NCBI GenBank assembly: GCA_003697105.1 | Contig: RFFQ01000013.1 | Location: 1-64,000, forward strand | DNA from: Gemmatimonadota bacterium | Lineage (GTDB): Bacteria > 4572-55 > J002 | DNA length: 64,000 bases | Direction of reading: 5' to 3' | Shown: positions 37,379 through 46,602 of the stretch, one piece after another | How the letters are laid out: every line of letters begins with the position of its first letter | Position numbering within the stretch: the first letter of the stretch is position 1 | The notes under the pieces: model-generated | Seen by the model: the letters and a program-made list of their open reading frames with translations, nothing else | The model's database searches: none | Told to the model about the DNA's origin: nothing | Program-made: the position numbers and the translations under genes

Positions 37379-39394
37379 ATGAAAAAAAGGATATTATTAA
37401 CGGTTTTGATATTCGGAATAGCAGTTTCCGGATGGGCGGATATTCCAAAACTCGGCGTTATTGAGCAGTTCACCACAGTGGGAAATGAGTTGTGCGAAGA
37501 GTCCAATCTGTACGTTCAACAATTGAAGGAACATTACGGGGTCAAAAACGCCGTGGTGATTCAATATCACGTGGGAGATAATGACCCATTTTACCAAGCA
37601 AACCACACGGATAACGACGCCCGGGCAGAATATTACGGCGTTGAATATCTGCCAATGGTTGCTACCTCAGGCAATAGCATGGTGCAAGCCACCGATCCAT
37701 ACGATATAAACGTCAAAATGGATAAAGTGTTAGAAACAGATACCCCACTTTATATGAGTGTATTCCATGAAATTGAGGGATCAACGCTCTCGGTAGAAGG
37801 CTCGGTAGTTGCCGCCGGCGAGATAGATGGCACATATAATTTACAAATCGCCGTCATCGAAAAAGAAGTGACAGAAGGAGGCATGACATATTATAATGTG
37901 ATGCGTAAACTTTTACCAGATGGCGCGGGTACTGATTTTTACATCGCCTCTGGGGGAGACGACGCTTATTATGAGTTCTCGCAATCGCTGCAAATCGACG
38001 CCGGCTGGGATACCGATCAATTAGAAGTGATCGTTTTTGTCCAAGACCCAGCAACGCAAGGTATTTTGCAAGCGGTCACCACAGAACTGGTTGAGGCAAC
38101 ACCCTCCCCACACCATATCCGGCTGGTGTCCGAACAACGTGTCCGAATTTTACCCGTGAATACTTTTTTGGAAAATCACTATATGCGCTTCATCAATATG
38201 ATGGACCAAGATGACCAGTTTGACTTTTTGCTGGAAACAGATATGCCGGAAGGTTGGGTGGCGTCTTTTTGTGTGGGACCCATTTGCTTACCGGATTCCG
38301 CACGTATTGCGTTTGAGGCGGGACAATCCGAGGGACAACCCGAAGATGATGGACGACACATGTATGTAACCATCACACCGATGAACACACCCGGCGTCGG
38401 CGATGTCATCTTTACGGCACGCTCCGTAACCTACCCTTCGGTACAGCAATCACTTCATTTCCGGGTCATCACCGATGGTATTGATGTGCTAATCGTCGAT
38501 GCGGATGGTGGTCTGGATAGTGAACAGGGCATTGCCAGCGCTTTGGAGCGCGCAGAAGTTACCTATGGCATCTGGAAAGCATCCACACCCATCACCGGTG
38601 CCGAAATGGCGAATTTCCCGGTGGTCATCTGGAATACCGGTCGGGCATTACCCACATTGCTGGAATCTGACCGAGCCGCCATCCAAGAGTATATGGATAA
38701 CCTCGGCTCGATCCTGATCAGTGGGCAAAATATTGGTTGGGATTTAACCAATGCCGCCAGCCGTAATCGCGATCCGGAATTCTATAGTGGTGTGCTTCAT
38801 GCCAATTTCATCAATGATAATGCATCCAGCATGGCAGTAACGGGTGTTGGGTTTGCGGAAGGTCTGGCATTTAATCTGGTCGATCAAACCTCGCCGGATG
38901 TGGTGGAACCCGTCGATGATAACACCTTTGACCTATACCAATATGGCGAAAGTGAAGTTGCCGGATTGTACACGGGAGCGATGGTCTATCTAGGGTTCGA
39001 TCCGGCACAAATTGATAGTGACGATCAGCGTGACTGGACCATCGCACGTATTTTGAATTACTTTAATTTGGCGGTTGGTGCGGGACCGGTGACCACAGGC
39101 ATCACCCAAACGCCACCAGCCGTAACTCTCCACCAAAATGTGCCGAATCCATTCAATCCCACAACACGTATTCGGTACGAATTACCGCAAAGTAGCACCG
39201 TGAAGCTTACCATTTATGATGTCACCGGACGGTTGGTGCGCACGTTGGTCAACCAACCCCAAGAAAGTGGCATTTATGATGTCCAATGGAATGGTCATGA
39301 TGATGCCGGTCACGTCGTGAATAGCGGCATCTATGTTTATCAATTGGAAACTGAAACGGCGACGCAGACTCAAAAAATGATGTTGTTGAAATAA
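37379..39394 (+). CDS. Omp28-like T9SS cargo with Asn in place of the first active-site Cys
   Basis: A 671-residue paralog of the two selenoproteins downstream. A signal peptide (1-20) precedes a thioredoxin-fold domain (about 21-235), a beta-sandwich, a flavodoxin-like/GATase-like alpha-beta domain (DVLIVDADGG near 372), and a T9SS sorting domain with NVPNPFNP and a terminal MMLLK. At the redox position it reads NELC: Asn36 replaces Cys/Sec, while Cys39 is kept. It is therefore a monothiol or non-redox relative. GGGAGG precedes the ATG. It is followed by a strong terminator. Confidence 0.82.
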   Translation: MKKRILLTVLIFGIAVSGWADIPKLGVIEQFTTVGNELCEESNLYVQQLKEHYGVKNAVVIQYHVGDNDPFYQANHTDNDARAEYYGVEYLPMVATSGNSMVQATDPYDINVKMDKVLETDTPLYMSVFHEIEGSTLSVEGSVVAAGEIDGTYNLQIAVIEKEVTEGGMTYYNVMRKLLPDGAGTDFYIASGGDDAYYEFSQSLQIDAGWDTDQLEVIVFVQDPATQGILQAVTTELVEATPSPHHIRLVSEQRVRILPVNTFLENHYMRFINMMDQDDQFDFLLETDMPEGWVASFCVGPICLPDSARIAFEAGQSEGQPEDDGRHMYVTITPMNTPGVGDVIFTARSVTYPSVQQSLHFRVITDGIDVLIVDADGGLDSEQGIASALERAEVTYGIWKASTPITGAEMANFPVVIWNTGRALPTLLESDRAAIQEYMDNLGSILISGQNIGWDLTNAASRNRDPEFYSGVLHANFINDNASSMAVTGVGFAEGLAFNLVDQTSPDVVEPVDDNTFDLYQYGESEVAGLYTGAMVYLGFDPAQIDSDDQRDWTIARILNYFNLAVGAGPVTTGITQTPPAVTLHQNVPNPFNPTTRIRYELPQSSTVKLTIYDVTGRLVRTLVNQPQESGIYDVQWNGHDDAGHVVNSGIYVYQLETETATQTQKMMLLK

Positions 39395-39400
39395 ATCCCC

Positions 39401-39435
39401 AGCCCGGTACGGGTATCCGTATCGGGCTTATTTTT
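39401..39435 (+). terminator. Intrinsic terminator between the Asn-type paralog and the first selenoprotein gene
   Basis: A 12-bp stem with one G-T pair (39401-39412 with 39417-39428), 4-nt loop and TATTTTT tail. It lies only 31 nt before the next start codon, so the downstream gene would depend on read-through or on a promoter inside the upstream gene. Confidence 0.85.
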
Positions 39436-39466
39436 ATCCACCTTCGGTTGGAAGGAGATTGTACCA

Positions 39467-41443
39467 ATGCGTAAATTGTTTTTAGTATTGTTAGCTCTGG
39501 CTTTTTTGATGCCGGTACGCGGTATGGCGGTAGAACGCACCGTACTGGCAGAATTACAAACAGCAACGTGGTGAGTGTACTGTCCTTGGGCTGAAGCAGC
39601 CATCGATCAGTTGATCGAGGAATACGGTACCGATAACGTCGTTTATATTGCCTATCACTATACTGACGAACTGGAAATCGCCGAAGGAAGTGCACGCTGG
39701 GCATCCTATTATGGCAATGAAGGTACGCCTAATATGTACTTTGACGGGCTCCAAAATGTGTTAGGCGGTTGGGAAGGCTGTTATGACGCTTATCTTGCTG
39801 AATTGCAATCCCGCTGGGCAAACAGTAGCCCGATTCGCCTCGAACTCATCGGGGGAATTGTGGATACGGAAGGATATATCTCGGCAAATGTTACATTAGA
39901 AGGGGACATTCCCGCCGGTATGACCGTCCGCTTTGCCGTTATAGAAAATGATATTATCCTAAATCGCCACTATAATGGGGTATTACGAGACTTACTGGCA
40001 GAAGAAACGCTCAGCATCAGCCAGCAAGGCGAAACGGTTACGTTGGATCGCACCTTCCCCGTAGAAGAGGGTTGGAATTACGAAAATATGGGCGTGGTTG
40101 TATTTGTCCAAAATGATAACACCCACGAAGTCCTTCAAGCCGCTTATTTTGACGCTTCAGATTCTGAATATCTGGTGAGCTTTACGTCCAGCGGCACCGT
40201 TGCGATTTCAGAAGCAGACCAACCCTATGATTTTTATGCCTTGGTGGAGAATGTCGGTCCGAATGACGATACTTACACCATTACAATGAATACCGATGAA
40301 TTACCCGAAGGGTGGAACGCCACGTTTACCATCGGCGAAGACGTGTACGAATCCGAAGCCGAAATTGATCTGGCGTCAGGGGAACAGGTACTTCTCACTA
40401 TCAATTATAATCCGAATAACGTACCCGGTCAGGGCGATGTTTATTTAGAATTAGTCTCCCACGCCGAACCGCGCCTGCAAAAATCAATGAGTTTTCGGCT
40501 GATCTCCGATGTGGAAGTCCTGATTGTGGATGACGCCCTCAATACCGATGCCACCCTGTATGAAACGGTGCTAACCGAAGATGAAACGATATGGGGCACG
40601 TGGGAAGTCCTCCGGGGAGGCAACATTGATAGTGATGAAATTGCGAATATCCCCACCGTGTTATGGATAACCGGTAGCGACGATCGTGAAACCATCACCG
40701 AAGACGATCAAATGGAATTGATCACCTATCTGGAAAACGGCGGATCATTGCTCCTAACCGGTCACAATATCGGGGGCGATATTGCCGCAACTGAATTTTA
40801 CACCGATTTTCTGGGCGCCCGTTATCGTTTCAATAACTTCGGACAAACCACCCTGAACGGGATCGAAGGCAACCCGATTGGCGATGGGTTAGTCCTCGAA
40901 ATTGAACACGATTCCCCAGATGTGGTCATGATGCAGGACGATGTGGATGGTCTGGAACCGGTCTTCCAATATGGAGCAGTGCCCAACCTCTACGCGGCAC
41001 TCGCACATGCGGCAGATACGTACCGGACGGTCTATTTTTCTGTGAGTCTGGATCAAGTATCCGATCCAGACAGCCGGGAAAGTGCCCTATTGCGCTCCTT
41101 GCGCTGGTTGAGAGGCGAATCCACGAACATCGACCCGGTGGAGCAAACATCAATTGCCACCGTCTCACATTACCAACTGGCACAGAATGTACCGAACCCA
41201 TTTAACCCCCGAACCACAATTGCCTATGCGTTGCCGGAACAAAGTCGTGTCAGTATCCATATTTACAACTCTTCCGGTCAATTGATACGAACTCTGGTCA
41301 ATAAGACGCAGAATGCCGGCACATATCACGTCCAGTGGGACGGTACAGATAGTGAACATCACGAAGTCGCCAGTGGGATTTATCTGTATAAACTCGTGAC
41401 AGACAAAGAAACACACATTAAATCAATGGTATTACTCCGGTAA
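39467..41443 (+). CDS. Predicted selenoprotein: Omp28-like thioredoxin-fold T9SS cargo with UxxC active site
   Basis: One continuous 658-residue protein if the in-frame TGA at 39572-39574 is read as selenocysteine (residue 36). The start at 39467 has GGAAGGAG and a signal peptide (1-21), and residues before and after the TGA are both typical of the family. The active site is TWUVYC (Sec36, Cys39), at the same place as TTCPPC in the paralog at 43622. A cis-Pro-like GTPNMYFDG follows. Then come a beta-sandwich, an alpha-beta domain (DVEVLIVDDA) and a T9SS sorting tail (NVPNPFNP, ending MVLLR). A conventional caller would begin the gene after the TGA and lose the signal peptide. The likely role is surface or extracellular thiol chemistry. 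Confidence 0.85.
39589..39617 (+). promoter_or_regulatory. Candidate bacterial SECIS element for Sec36
   Basis: A hairpin with a 4-bp stem (39589-39592 with 39598-39601) and loop GAAGC, whose first base is G, lies 21 nt from the TGA, within the spacing expected for bacterial SECIS. Immediately after it is a second perfect stem, CGATC-AGTT-GATCG (39604-39617), which might extend or compete with it. Confidence 0.6.
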
Positions 41444-41465
41444 CCAAGCGGGCATAATCGGGTGA

Positions 41466-41497
41466 AACCCTTAGCATCTACAAAGGTGCTAAGGGTT
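41466..41497 (+). other. Strong hairpin between the two selenoprotein genes
   Basis: A perfect 11-bp stem (41466-41476 with 41487-41497) extended inside by three more pairs to a 4-nt loop. No T-tract follows, so it is more likely an RNA-processing, stabilising or attenuating element than a full terminator. Confidence 0.6.
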
Positions 41498-41549
41498 CAA
41501 TCCCAACAGAACACTCCATACCAAAAGCCCATTCATGAGGAGATTACCG

Positions 41550-43550
41550 ATGAGGCAAATTTTATGGACAAGTGTGGTTTGGTCATTTATTGCCGTCTCC
41601 GCATTTGCAACGGAACGGGTGGTCTTAATGGAAATGTTTACCAGCACCACCTGACCGGTTTGTCCCACTGCGGAGCAGTGGCTTGATAACTGGTATCCTA
41701 GCAATTACGATGACGTGGCAATTATCCGTTACCACATGAATTGGCCCGCCCCCGGGAATGACCCCTTTTATCACGCCAACCCGCTAGAAAACAACGCCCG
41801 GCGAGGGGTTTACGGCGTCAACGGCATACCGGACATGTTTGTGGATGGCGTTTTAAATCCAGGCATACCCTACAGTACCGCCGTCAACCAACGGTTGGAG
41901 ATACCTAGCCCGTTGGAAATCAATGTGGATGGAACATTTGATTGGACTACCAATGAAGGCACCACTACGGTGGAAATCACAGCAACAGAAGACTTCTCTT
42001 ATAATTCATTGCGGATGCAATACGTGATTATTGAAAATAATGTAGCATACACCGGTCCAAACGGACATACACCCCACCATCAGGTGATGCACGATATGGT
42101 ACCAACAGCTTCGGGCGAAAGTTTTGAGATTACAAATGGAGAAACCCTCCTATTCAACCGGAATTTCGTCATTGATGAAAGCTGGGATGCGAATGAATGT
42201 GAGATTGTTGTTTTTGTGCAGGATAATACGAGCCGTGAAGTCTTTCAAGCAATGCATATGTCGCTTGATGAACTGTTTCCTATCCGCCTCCGCTTTGAAA
42301 CAAGCGGCAATACGGCACTGGGTGCGTCCGATGGTGAGTATCCGTTTTACGCCCTCATCGAAAATCAAGACAACCAAGCAGATGTATTTGATGTTGAATT
42401 GACAACCTCTGCACCCGAGGCGTGGTCGATCAATTTTACGCTGGAAGGAGTCACCTACGAGGATGGGGCAGAACTCCCCCTCGATGCCGGTGAAGAAGTG
42501 CCCTTAACCGTGAATATCAGCCCCAATAGCACCGCCGGTGAAGGTTTTGCCACGGTCACCCTCACCTCCCAATCCGAACCACGGGTGGTAAAATCTCTGA
42601 CCTTCCAACTCATTACCAATGATGTAGATGTGCTCGTGATTGACGATGCCAATGATGGTAATATTGAACCGTATCGCGCCGCACTGGAAACAACCGATTT
42701 TGTCTTTGGCGCCTGGGATGTCGCGGTGGGAGGCGCTCTAAATCCAGAGGATCTAGAACAGATTACGACCCTCATCTGGTTTACCGGCGGTGAAGAAGAG
42801 ACCGCTTTAGAACCCGATGAAATCGAGATGTTGACCGGTTACCTCGATAACGGCGGGCAACTGATGCTCTCGGGGCGAAATTTGGGCGTTGCGATTGGCA
42901 CAACAGATTTTTATACTGAATATCTCGGTGCCCATTTCCGGTTCAACAACTTCAGCACCTATGAGGTGAATGGGATTGAAGGCGACCCCATCGGGGATGG
43001 TATCTCCTTCACATTTGAGCAGGATTCCCCAGATGTCGTCCTCCCCCGTCCCGGAGTGGATGGCGTGTCACCGGTTTTTCAATATGGCGATATTCCGCTG
43101 TATGCGGCACTACGGCACGAGACCGAAACCTACCGCACGGTGTACTATTCGATCAGCTTGGAAGGCGTCAATGAAGCCGATGCCCTCGCCCAGCTCATCG
43201 AAAATTCGGTTCTCTGGTTACAAGGGGAAGAAACAGCAATTGAGCCACAAAAAAGTGATGTGGCACGTGTAACTGCCTATCAATTATTTCAAAATGTACC
43301 GAATCCATTCAATCCTCAAACTCAAATTGAATATGCGGTGCCGGTACCTGCAACAGTTCAGTTGAATATCTATTCCGTGACAGGACAATTCATCAAAACG
43401 CTTGTACATCGTCCGCAAAGTGCCGGACACTATCGTGTGATATGGGATGGTACCAACCAGTTTGGAGCTGCCGTAGCCAGCGGAATTTATCTGTATGAAC
43501 TATCGGCTGGGGAACACCGGCTCACCCGTCAGATGGTTCTACTCCATTAA
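41550..43550 (+). CDS. Predicted selenoprotein: Omp28-like thioredoxin-fold T9SS cargo with UxxC active site (second copy)
   Basis: A 666-residue protein when the in-frame TGA at 41652-41654 is read as selenocysteine (residue 35). The ATG at 41550 has GAGGAG and starts a signal peptide ending near SAFA (20). The active site FTSTTUPVC (Sec35, Cys38) matches FTSTTCPPC of the next paralog almost residue for residue; the codons differ only TGA versus TGC. The family cis-Pro motif GIPDMFVDG follows. Downstream are a beta-sandwich, an alpha-beta domain (DVLVIDDAND) and a T9SS tail (NVPNPFNP, ending MVLLH). It is likely exported by Sec and T9SS and active in extracytoplasmic thiol or peroxide chemistry. 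Confidence 0.88.
41665..41681 (+). promoter_or_regulatory. Candidate bacterial SECIS element for Sec35
   Basis: A perfect 7-bp stem (41665-41671 with 41675-41681) closes the loop GGA. The loop starts 20 nt from the TGA and begins with G G, as expected of the bacterial SECIS consensus. It is the more convincing of the two SECIS candidates. Confidence 0.78.
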
Positions 43551-43559
43551 TCTCACTGG

Positions 43560-43592
43560 CGAAACCTCAAGGAAGGAGGCTTCGTCTATTTT
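43560..43592 (+). terminator. Weak terminator-like hairpin before the Cys paralog
   Basis: A 9-bp stem with one mismatch (43560-43568 with 43576-43584) followed by TCTATTTT. It separates the second selenoprotein gene from the Cys-containing paralog, which has its own AAGGAGG ribosome-binding site. Confidence 0.45.
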
Positions 43593-43621
43593 CCCAACCT
43601 ATGTTTTAAGGAGGTTTTACG

Positions 43622-45709
43622 ATGCGTAAAACACTATTTATGGTTTTAATATTAATACTAATGGTTACGCTTTTCGTACCCAATGTACACGCGGAACGAA
43701 TCGTACTGTTGGAGATGTTTACCAGTACCACCTGCCCACCGTGTGTATCCGCCAATGCGGCGATGAATACGTGGTATCCTGACAACGATGATATTTCGGC
43801 ATTGATTCGCTACCATGTTTGGTGGCCCTCACCGGGCAATGACCCGTTCTATCTGGCAAACACGGCAGAAGCCCAAGCCCGCACCAATTATTACGGGGTA
43901 AATGGGGTGCCCGACATCTTTGCAGATGGACTTTTGGACGCCAGTTTCCCTCCCATTTCTCAGGTTGCTCAACGTCGCGCGGTAGACCCGCCAGTGGATA
44001 TTATGGTTGCCGGCAGCTATGACGTTGATAATAACGTTGGTGAGGCAACTATTACTGTCTCCGCGCTGGAAGACTTCAATTACAATGACCTCCGCTTTTT
44101 CTTCGTTATTACGGAAGATAATTGTGTGTACACTGGTACAAACGGGGATCCGGTACACCATCAGGTGATGCGCGACATGGTGCCAAATGCCAACGGCGAA
44201 AGTTTTGATATTGCCGATGGTGAATCGGTCGTGTTTACCCGATCCTTCTCGCTATCACCCGTACCGGGTGTAAATGAGACCGGAATTCCTGAAAATACAA
44301 ACGTCGTGTGCTGGGTTCAAGATGTAGCAACAAATTCCAGAGAAGTACATCAGGCCGCTTGGGTACCCCTAATGGAACTCGTCCCAGCCGCCGCTATTGA
44401 AGGATATGTCACCGACTGTGCCAATGAGGAAGGCTTGGATGTGACGAATGTCTATGTGGAAGGCACGGGATATGCCACCATCACCGATGAAAATGGATTT
44501 TACCATCTCAATGCCGAACCGGGCACGCACACGGTCGTTTTTGAGCGGTTCGGGTATGTCACACACACCCAAGAAGTCACCTTAGCCGAAGATGATCTAC
44601 TGCCCGTAGATGTCTGTCTGAATGCGTTCGGGCAATCCACGTTAACCGGAACGGTTTCACAGCGGGAAAATGGTAATCCAATTCCAAATGCACCCATTGA
44701 ACTGCTCGGTGTACCAATTAATTCCACCGTAACGGATGAAAACGGGGTCTATACGTTCAGTGTTCCGGGTGGTTACACCTACGAGGTTTCGGTCTATGCA
44801 GATGATCGCGAACCGGTTGTAGAAAGCGTTACCGTACCTGAAAATGAAGTGGTAGAGCACAACTTCCCGATGCGCTTTGTTCAAAGTTTTGAAGCAACCG
44901 ATGGTGGCTTTGATCCCAACCGCCTGTGGGAGTGGGGCGATGCCAACGCAGGTGGTGGCGCTGAAACGGCCTATTTGGGGATGAAGTACTGGTCAACCAA
45001 TATCGACGGTGCATATCCCAGTAATCAACGTGCCGATCTGGTGACACCCGAATATAGCCTGACCCAAGCCAACGCCGCCGATTTATTCTATGCCCACTGG
45101 CTCGATACCAACGAGGGATGGGACGGCTATAATCTTTCCATCAGCACTAACGGCGGCGATGACTGGGTCCGGATCGAACCGGAAGGAGGCTATCCCGGCA
45201 GTGTGATCGGATTATCGGGACAACCTGGCTTCTCCAGTGATAGCAACGTATGGGAGATGGTACATTATGATCTGACCGACTATCTCGGCGAAGTGGTTCA
45301 ATTCCGATTCCGTTTCGGTAGTACCAACAACAACCGGAATTACTTAGGGGTTTGCATTGACTATTTTGATCTCCAAACGGATGTGGAAACGGCGGTAGAT
45401 GAGCCACAAATGACGGGTATTGCCATTCCACAAGCCCTGACACTGAGCCAAAATGTCCCCAACCCGTTCAACCCCAATACGAAAATCCATTTTGCCTTGC
45501 CCCAAACCCAACATATTAATGTCGCCATTTATGCCCTGAATGGACAGTTGGTAAAAACATTGCAAAATGGTGTTCTTTCGGCAGGGGATTACACCGTTAC
45601 TTGGAATGGTACCAATGAGCAAGGCGTACCGGTAGCCAGCGGAACATACATCTACCGCTTGGAAAGCAACGCTGAAATCCTCAGCAAAACCATGGTCTTG
45701 TTGAAGTAA
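43622..45709 (+). CDS. Omp28-like thioredoxin-fold T9SS cargo with CxxC active site
   Basis: A 695-residue Cys homolog of the two selenoproteins. The signal peptide (1-24) is followed by the thioredoxin-fold domain with TTCPPC (Cys38, Cys41), the IRYH-x5-SPGNDPFY segment, and GVPDIFADG with the cis-Pro. Unlike its neighbours it then carries two carboxypeptidase-regulatory-like beta domains (AIEGYVTD, TLTGTVSQ) and a MAM-like jelly-roll segment (LWEWGDANAGGGAETAYLG), and ends in the T9SS tail (NVPNPFNP, MVLLK). AAGGAGG precedes the ATG. It shows that the N-terminal redox module has been shuffled onto different secreted scaffolds. Confidence 0.88.
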   Translation: MRKTLFMVLILILMVTLFVPNVHAERIVLLEMFTSTTCPPCVSANAAMNTWYPDNDDISALIRYHVWWPSPGNDPFYLANTAEAQARTNYYGVNGVPDIFADGLLDASFPPISQVAQRRAVDPPVDIMVAGSYDVDNNVGEATITVSALEDFNYNDLRFFFVITEDNCVYTGTNGDPVHHQVMRDMVPNANGESFDIADGESVVFTRSFSLSPVPGVNETGIPENTNVVCWVQDVATNSREVHQAAWVPLMELVPAAAIEGYVTDCANEEGLDVTNVYVEGTGYATITDENGFYHLNAEPGTHTVVFERFGYVTHTQEVTLAEDDLLPVDVCLNAFGQSTLTGTVSQRENGNPIPNAPIELLGVPINSTVTDENGVYTFSVPGGYTYEVSVYADDREPVVESVTVPENEVVEHNFPMRFVQSFEATDGGFDPNRLWEWGDANAGGGAETAYLGMKYWSTNIDGAYPSNQRADLVTPEYSLTQANAADLFYAHWLDTNEGWDGYNLSISTNGGDDWVRIEPEGGYPGSVIGLSGQPGFSSDSNVWEMVHYDLTDYLGEVVQFRFRFGSTNNNRNYLGVCIDYFDLQTDVETAVDEPQMTGIAIPQALTLSQNVPNPFNPNTKIHFALPQTQHINVAIYALNGQLVKTLQNGVLSAGDYTVTWNGTNEQGVPVASGTYIYRLESNAEILSKTMVLLK

Positions 45710-45770
45710 CGATTCGTCTCCTCCATGCCTAAATCCGAGCGATTTGGCATGGTTCACTCTATTGATTGGA

Positions 45771-45804
45771 AACCGCCACTGCTCAGATGAATAGTGGCGG
45801 TTTT
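45771..45804 (+). terminator. Terminator at the end of the redox cluster
   Basis: A perfect 10-bp stem (45771-45780 with 45793-45802) with a 12-nt loop and a short TTTT tail. Another hairpin lies just before it, near 45723-45752. Together they close the cluster ahead of tlyA. Confidence 0.65.
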
Positions 45805-45811
45805 ACCATTT

Positions 45812-46570
45812 ATGGACAATATGAAGCGCATTACACCTCACGGTGACCGGCTTGACCGGCTACTGGTAACTTTGCAACTCACCGAATCCCGCCACCGCGC
45901 CCAACAATTGATTCAAAAAGGTGCGATTCGGGTCAACGGGGAGATTATTACCAAAAACAGTGCTCCAATTGCGGAAGGAGCCATTATCGAGGTGCTCCAG
46001 TCCTTATCCTATGTCAGCCGGGCGGGTTACAAATTAGAACATGCGCTCCGGCAGTTTAAGGTAGATGTCGCTGGGTTCATTTGCCTCGATATTGGCGCCT
46101 CCACCGGTGGATTTACAGACTGCTTGCTACAACACGGTGCAAATCGGGTTTATGCGGTTGATGTAGGAAGTAATCAACTTCACCAAACACTTAGACCAAA
46201 TCCACGTGTGATTTCCATGGAAAAAACCGATCTGCGCACATTACCCACCCTACCGGAACCGGTGGATTTGATAGTGATCGATGTTAGTTTTATTTCGCTC
46301 AGCTTGATCTTCCCGCATTTGGCTCGATTTTCTCATGACAAAAGCCGGATCATCAGTTTGATTAAACCCCAATTTGAGGTGGGCAAAGGTCATCTTAATA
46401 AACGAGGAATTGTCCGCCGGACAGAAGACCGCCAACGGGTACTTCAAACGGTAGTACACCATGCTGAAAGTCACGGATGGCACTGCTTACAACAAACCGA
46501 ATCCCCCATCGCCGGTGGGGACGGAAATATAGAGTATTTGGCATTATTTTGCCTTGAATCACCTCAATAG
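45812..46570 (+). CDS. tlyA: TlyA-family rRNA (cytidine-2'-O)-methyltransferase
   Basis: RNA methyltransferase of about 252 residues. An N-terminal S4 RNA-binding domain (DRLLVTLQLTESRHRAQQLI) precedes a SAM-binding FtsJ-like domain with DIGASTGGFTDCLLQ and a catalytic KPQFEVG. Members methylate 16S and 23S rRNA and are often annotated as hemolysin A. The start is uncertain: ATG at 45812 or 45821 lie after the terminator without a clear Shine-Dalgarno; an earlier in-frame start at 45794 lies inside the hairpin. It is convergent with glpK. Confidence 0.9.
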   Translation: MDNMKRITPHGDRLDRLLVTLQLTESRHRAQQLIQKGAIRVNGEIITKNSAPIAEGAIIEVLQSLSYVSRAGYKLEHALRQFKVDVAGFICLDIGASTGGFTDCLLQHGANRVYAVDVGSNQLHQTLRPNPRVISMEKTDLRTLPTLPEPVDLIVIDVSFISLSLIFPHLARFSHDKSRIISLIKPQFEVGKGHLNKRGIVRRTEDRQRVLQTVVHHAESHGWHCLQQTESPIAGGDGNIEYLALFCLESPQ

Positions 46571-46602
46571 CATCATTTGCCGCGTCACCTCGTGTCCTGT
46601 TT

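Noticed and set aside
39572-41654. Two truncated pseudogenes with premature TGA codons
   Set aside because: Both stops fall exactly on the catalytic Cys codon of the family, the remaining reading frames are intact and family-like on both sides, and each is followed by a SECIS-like hairpin.
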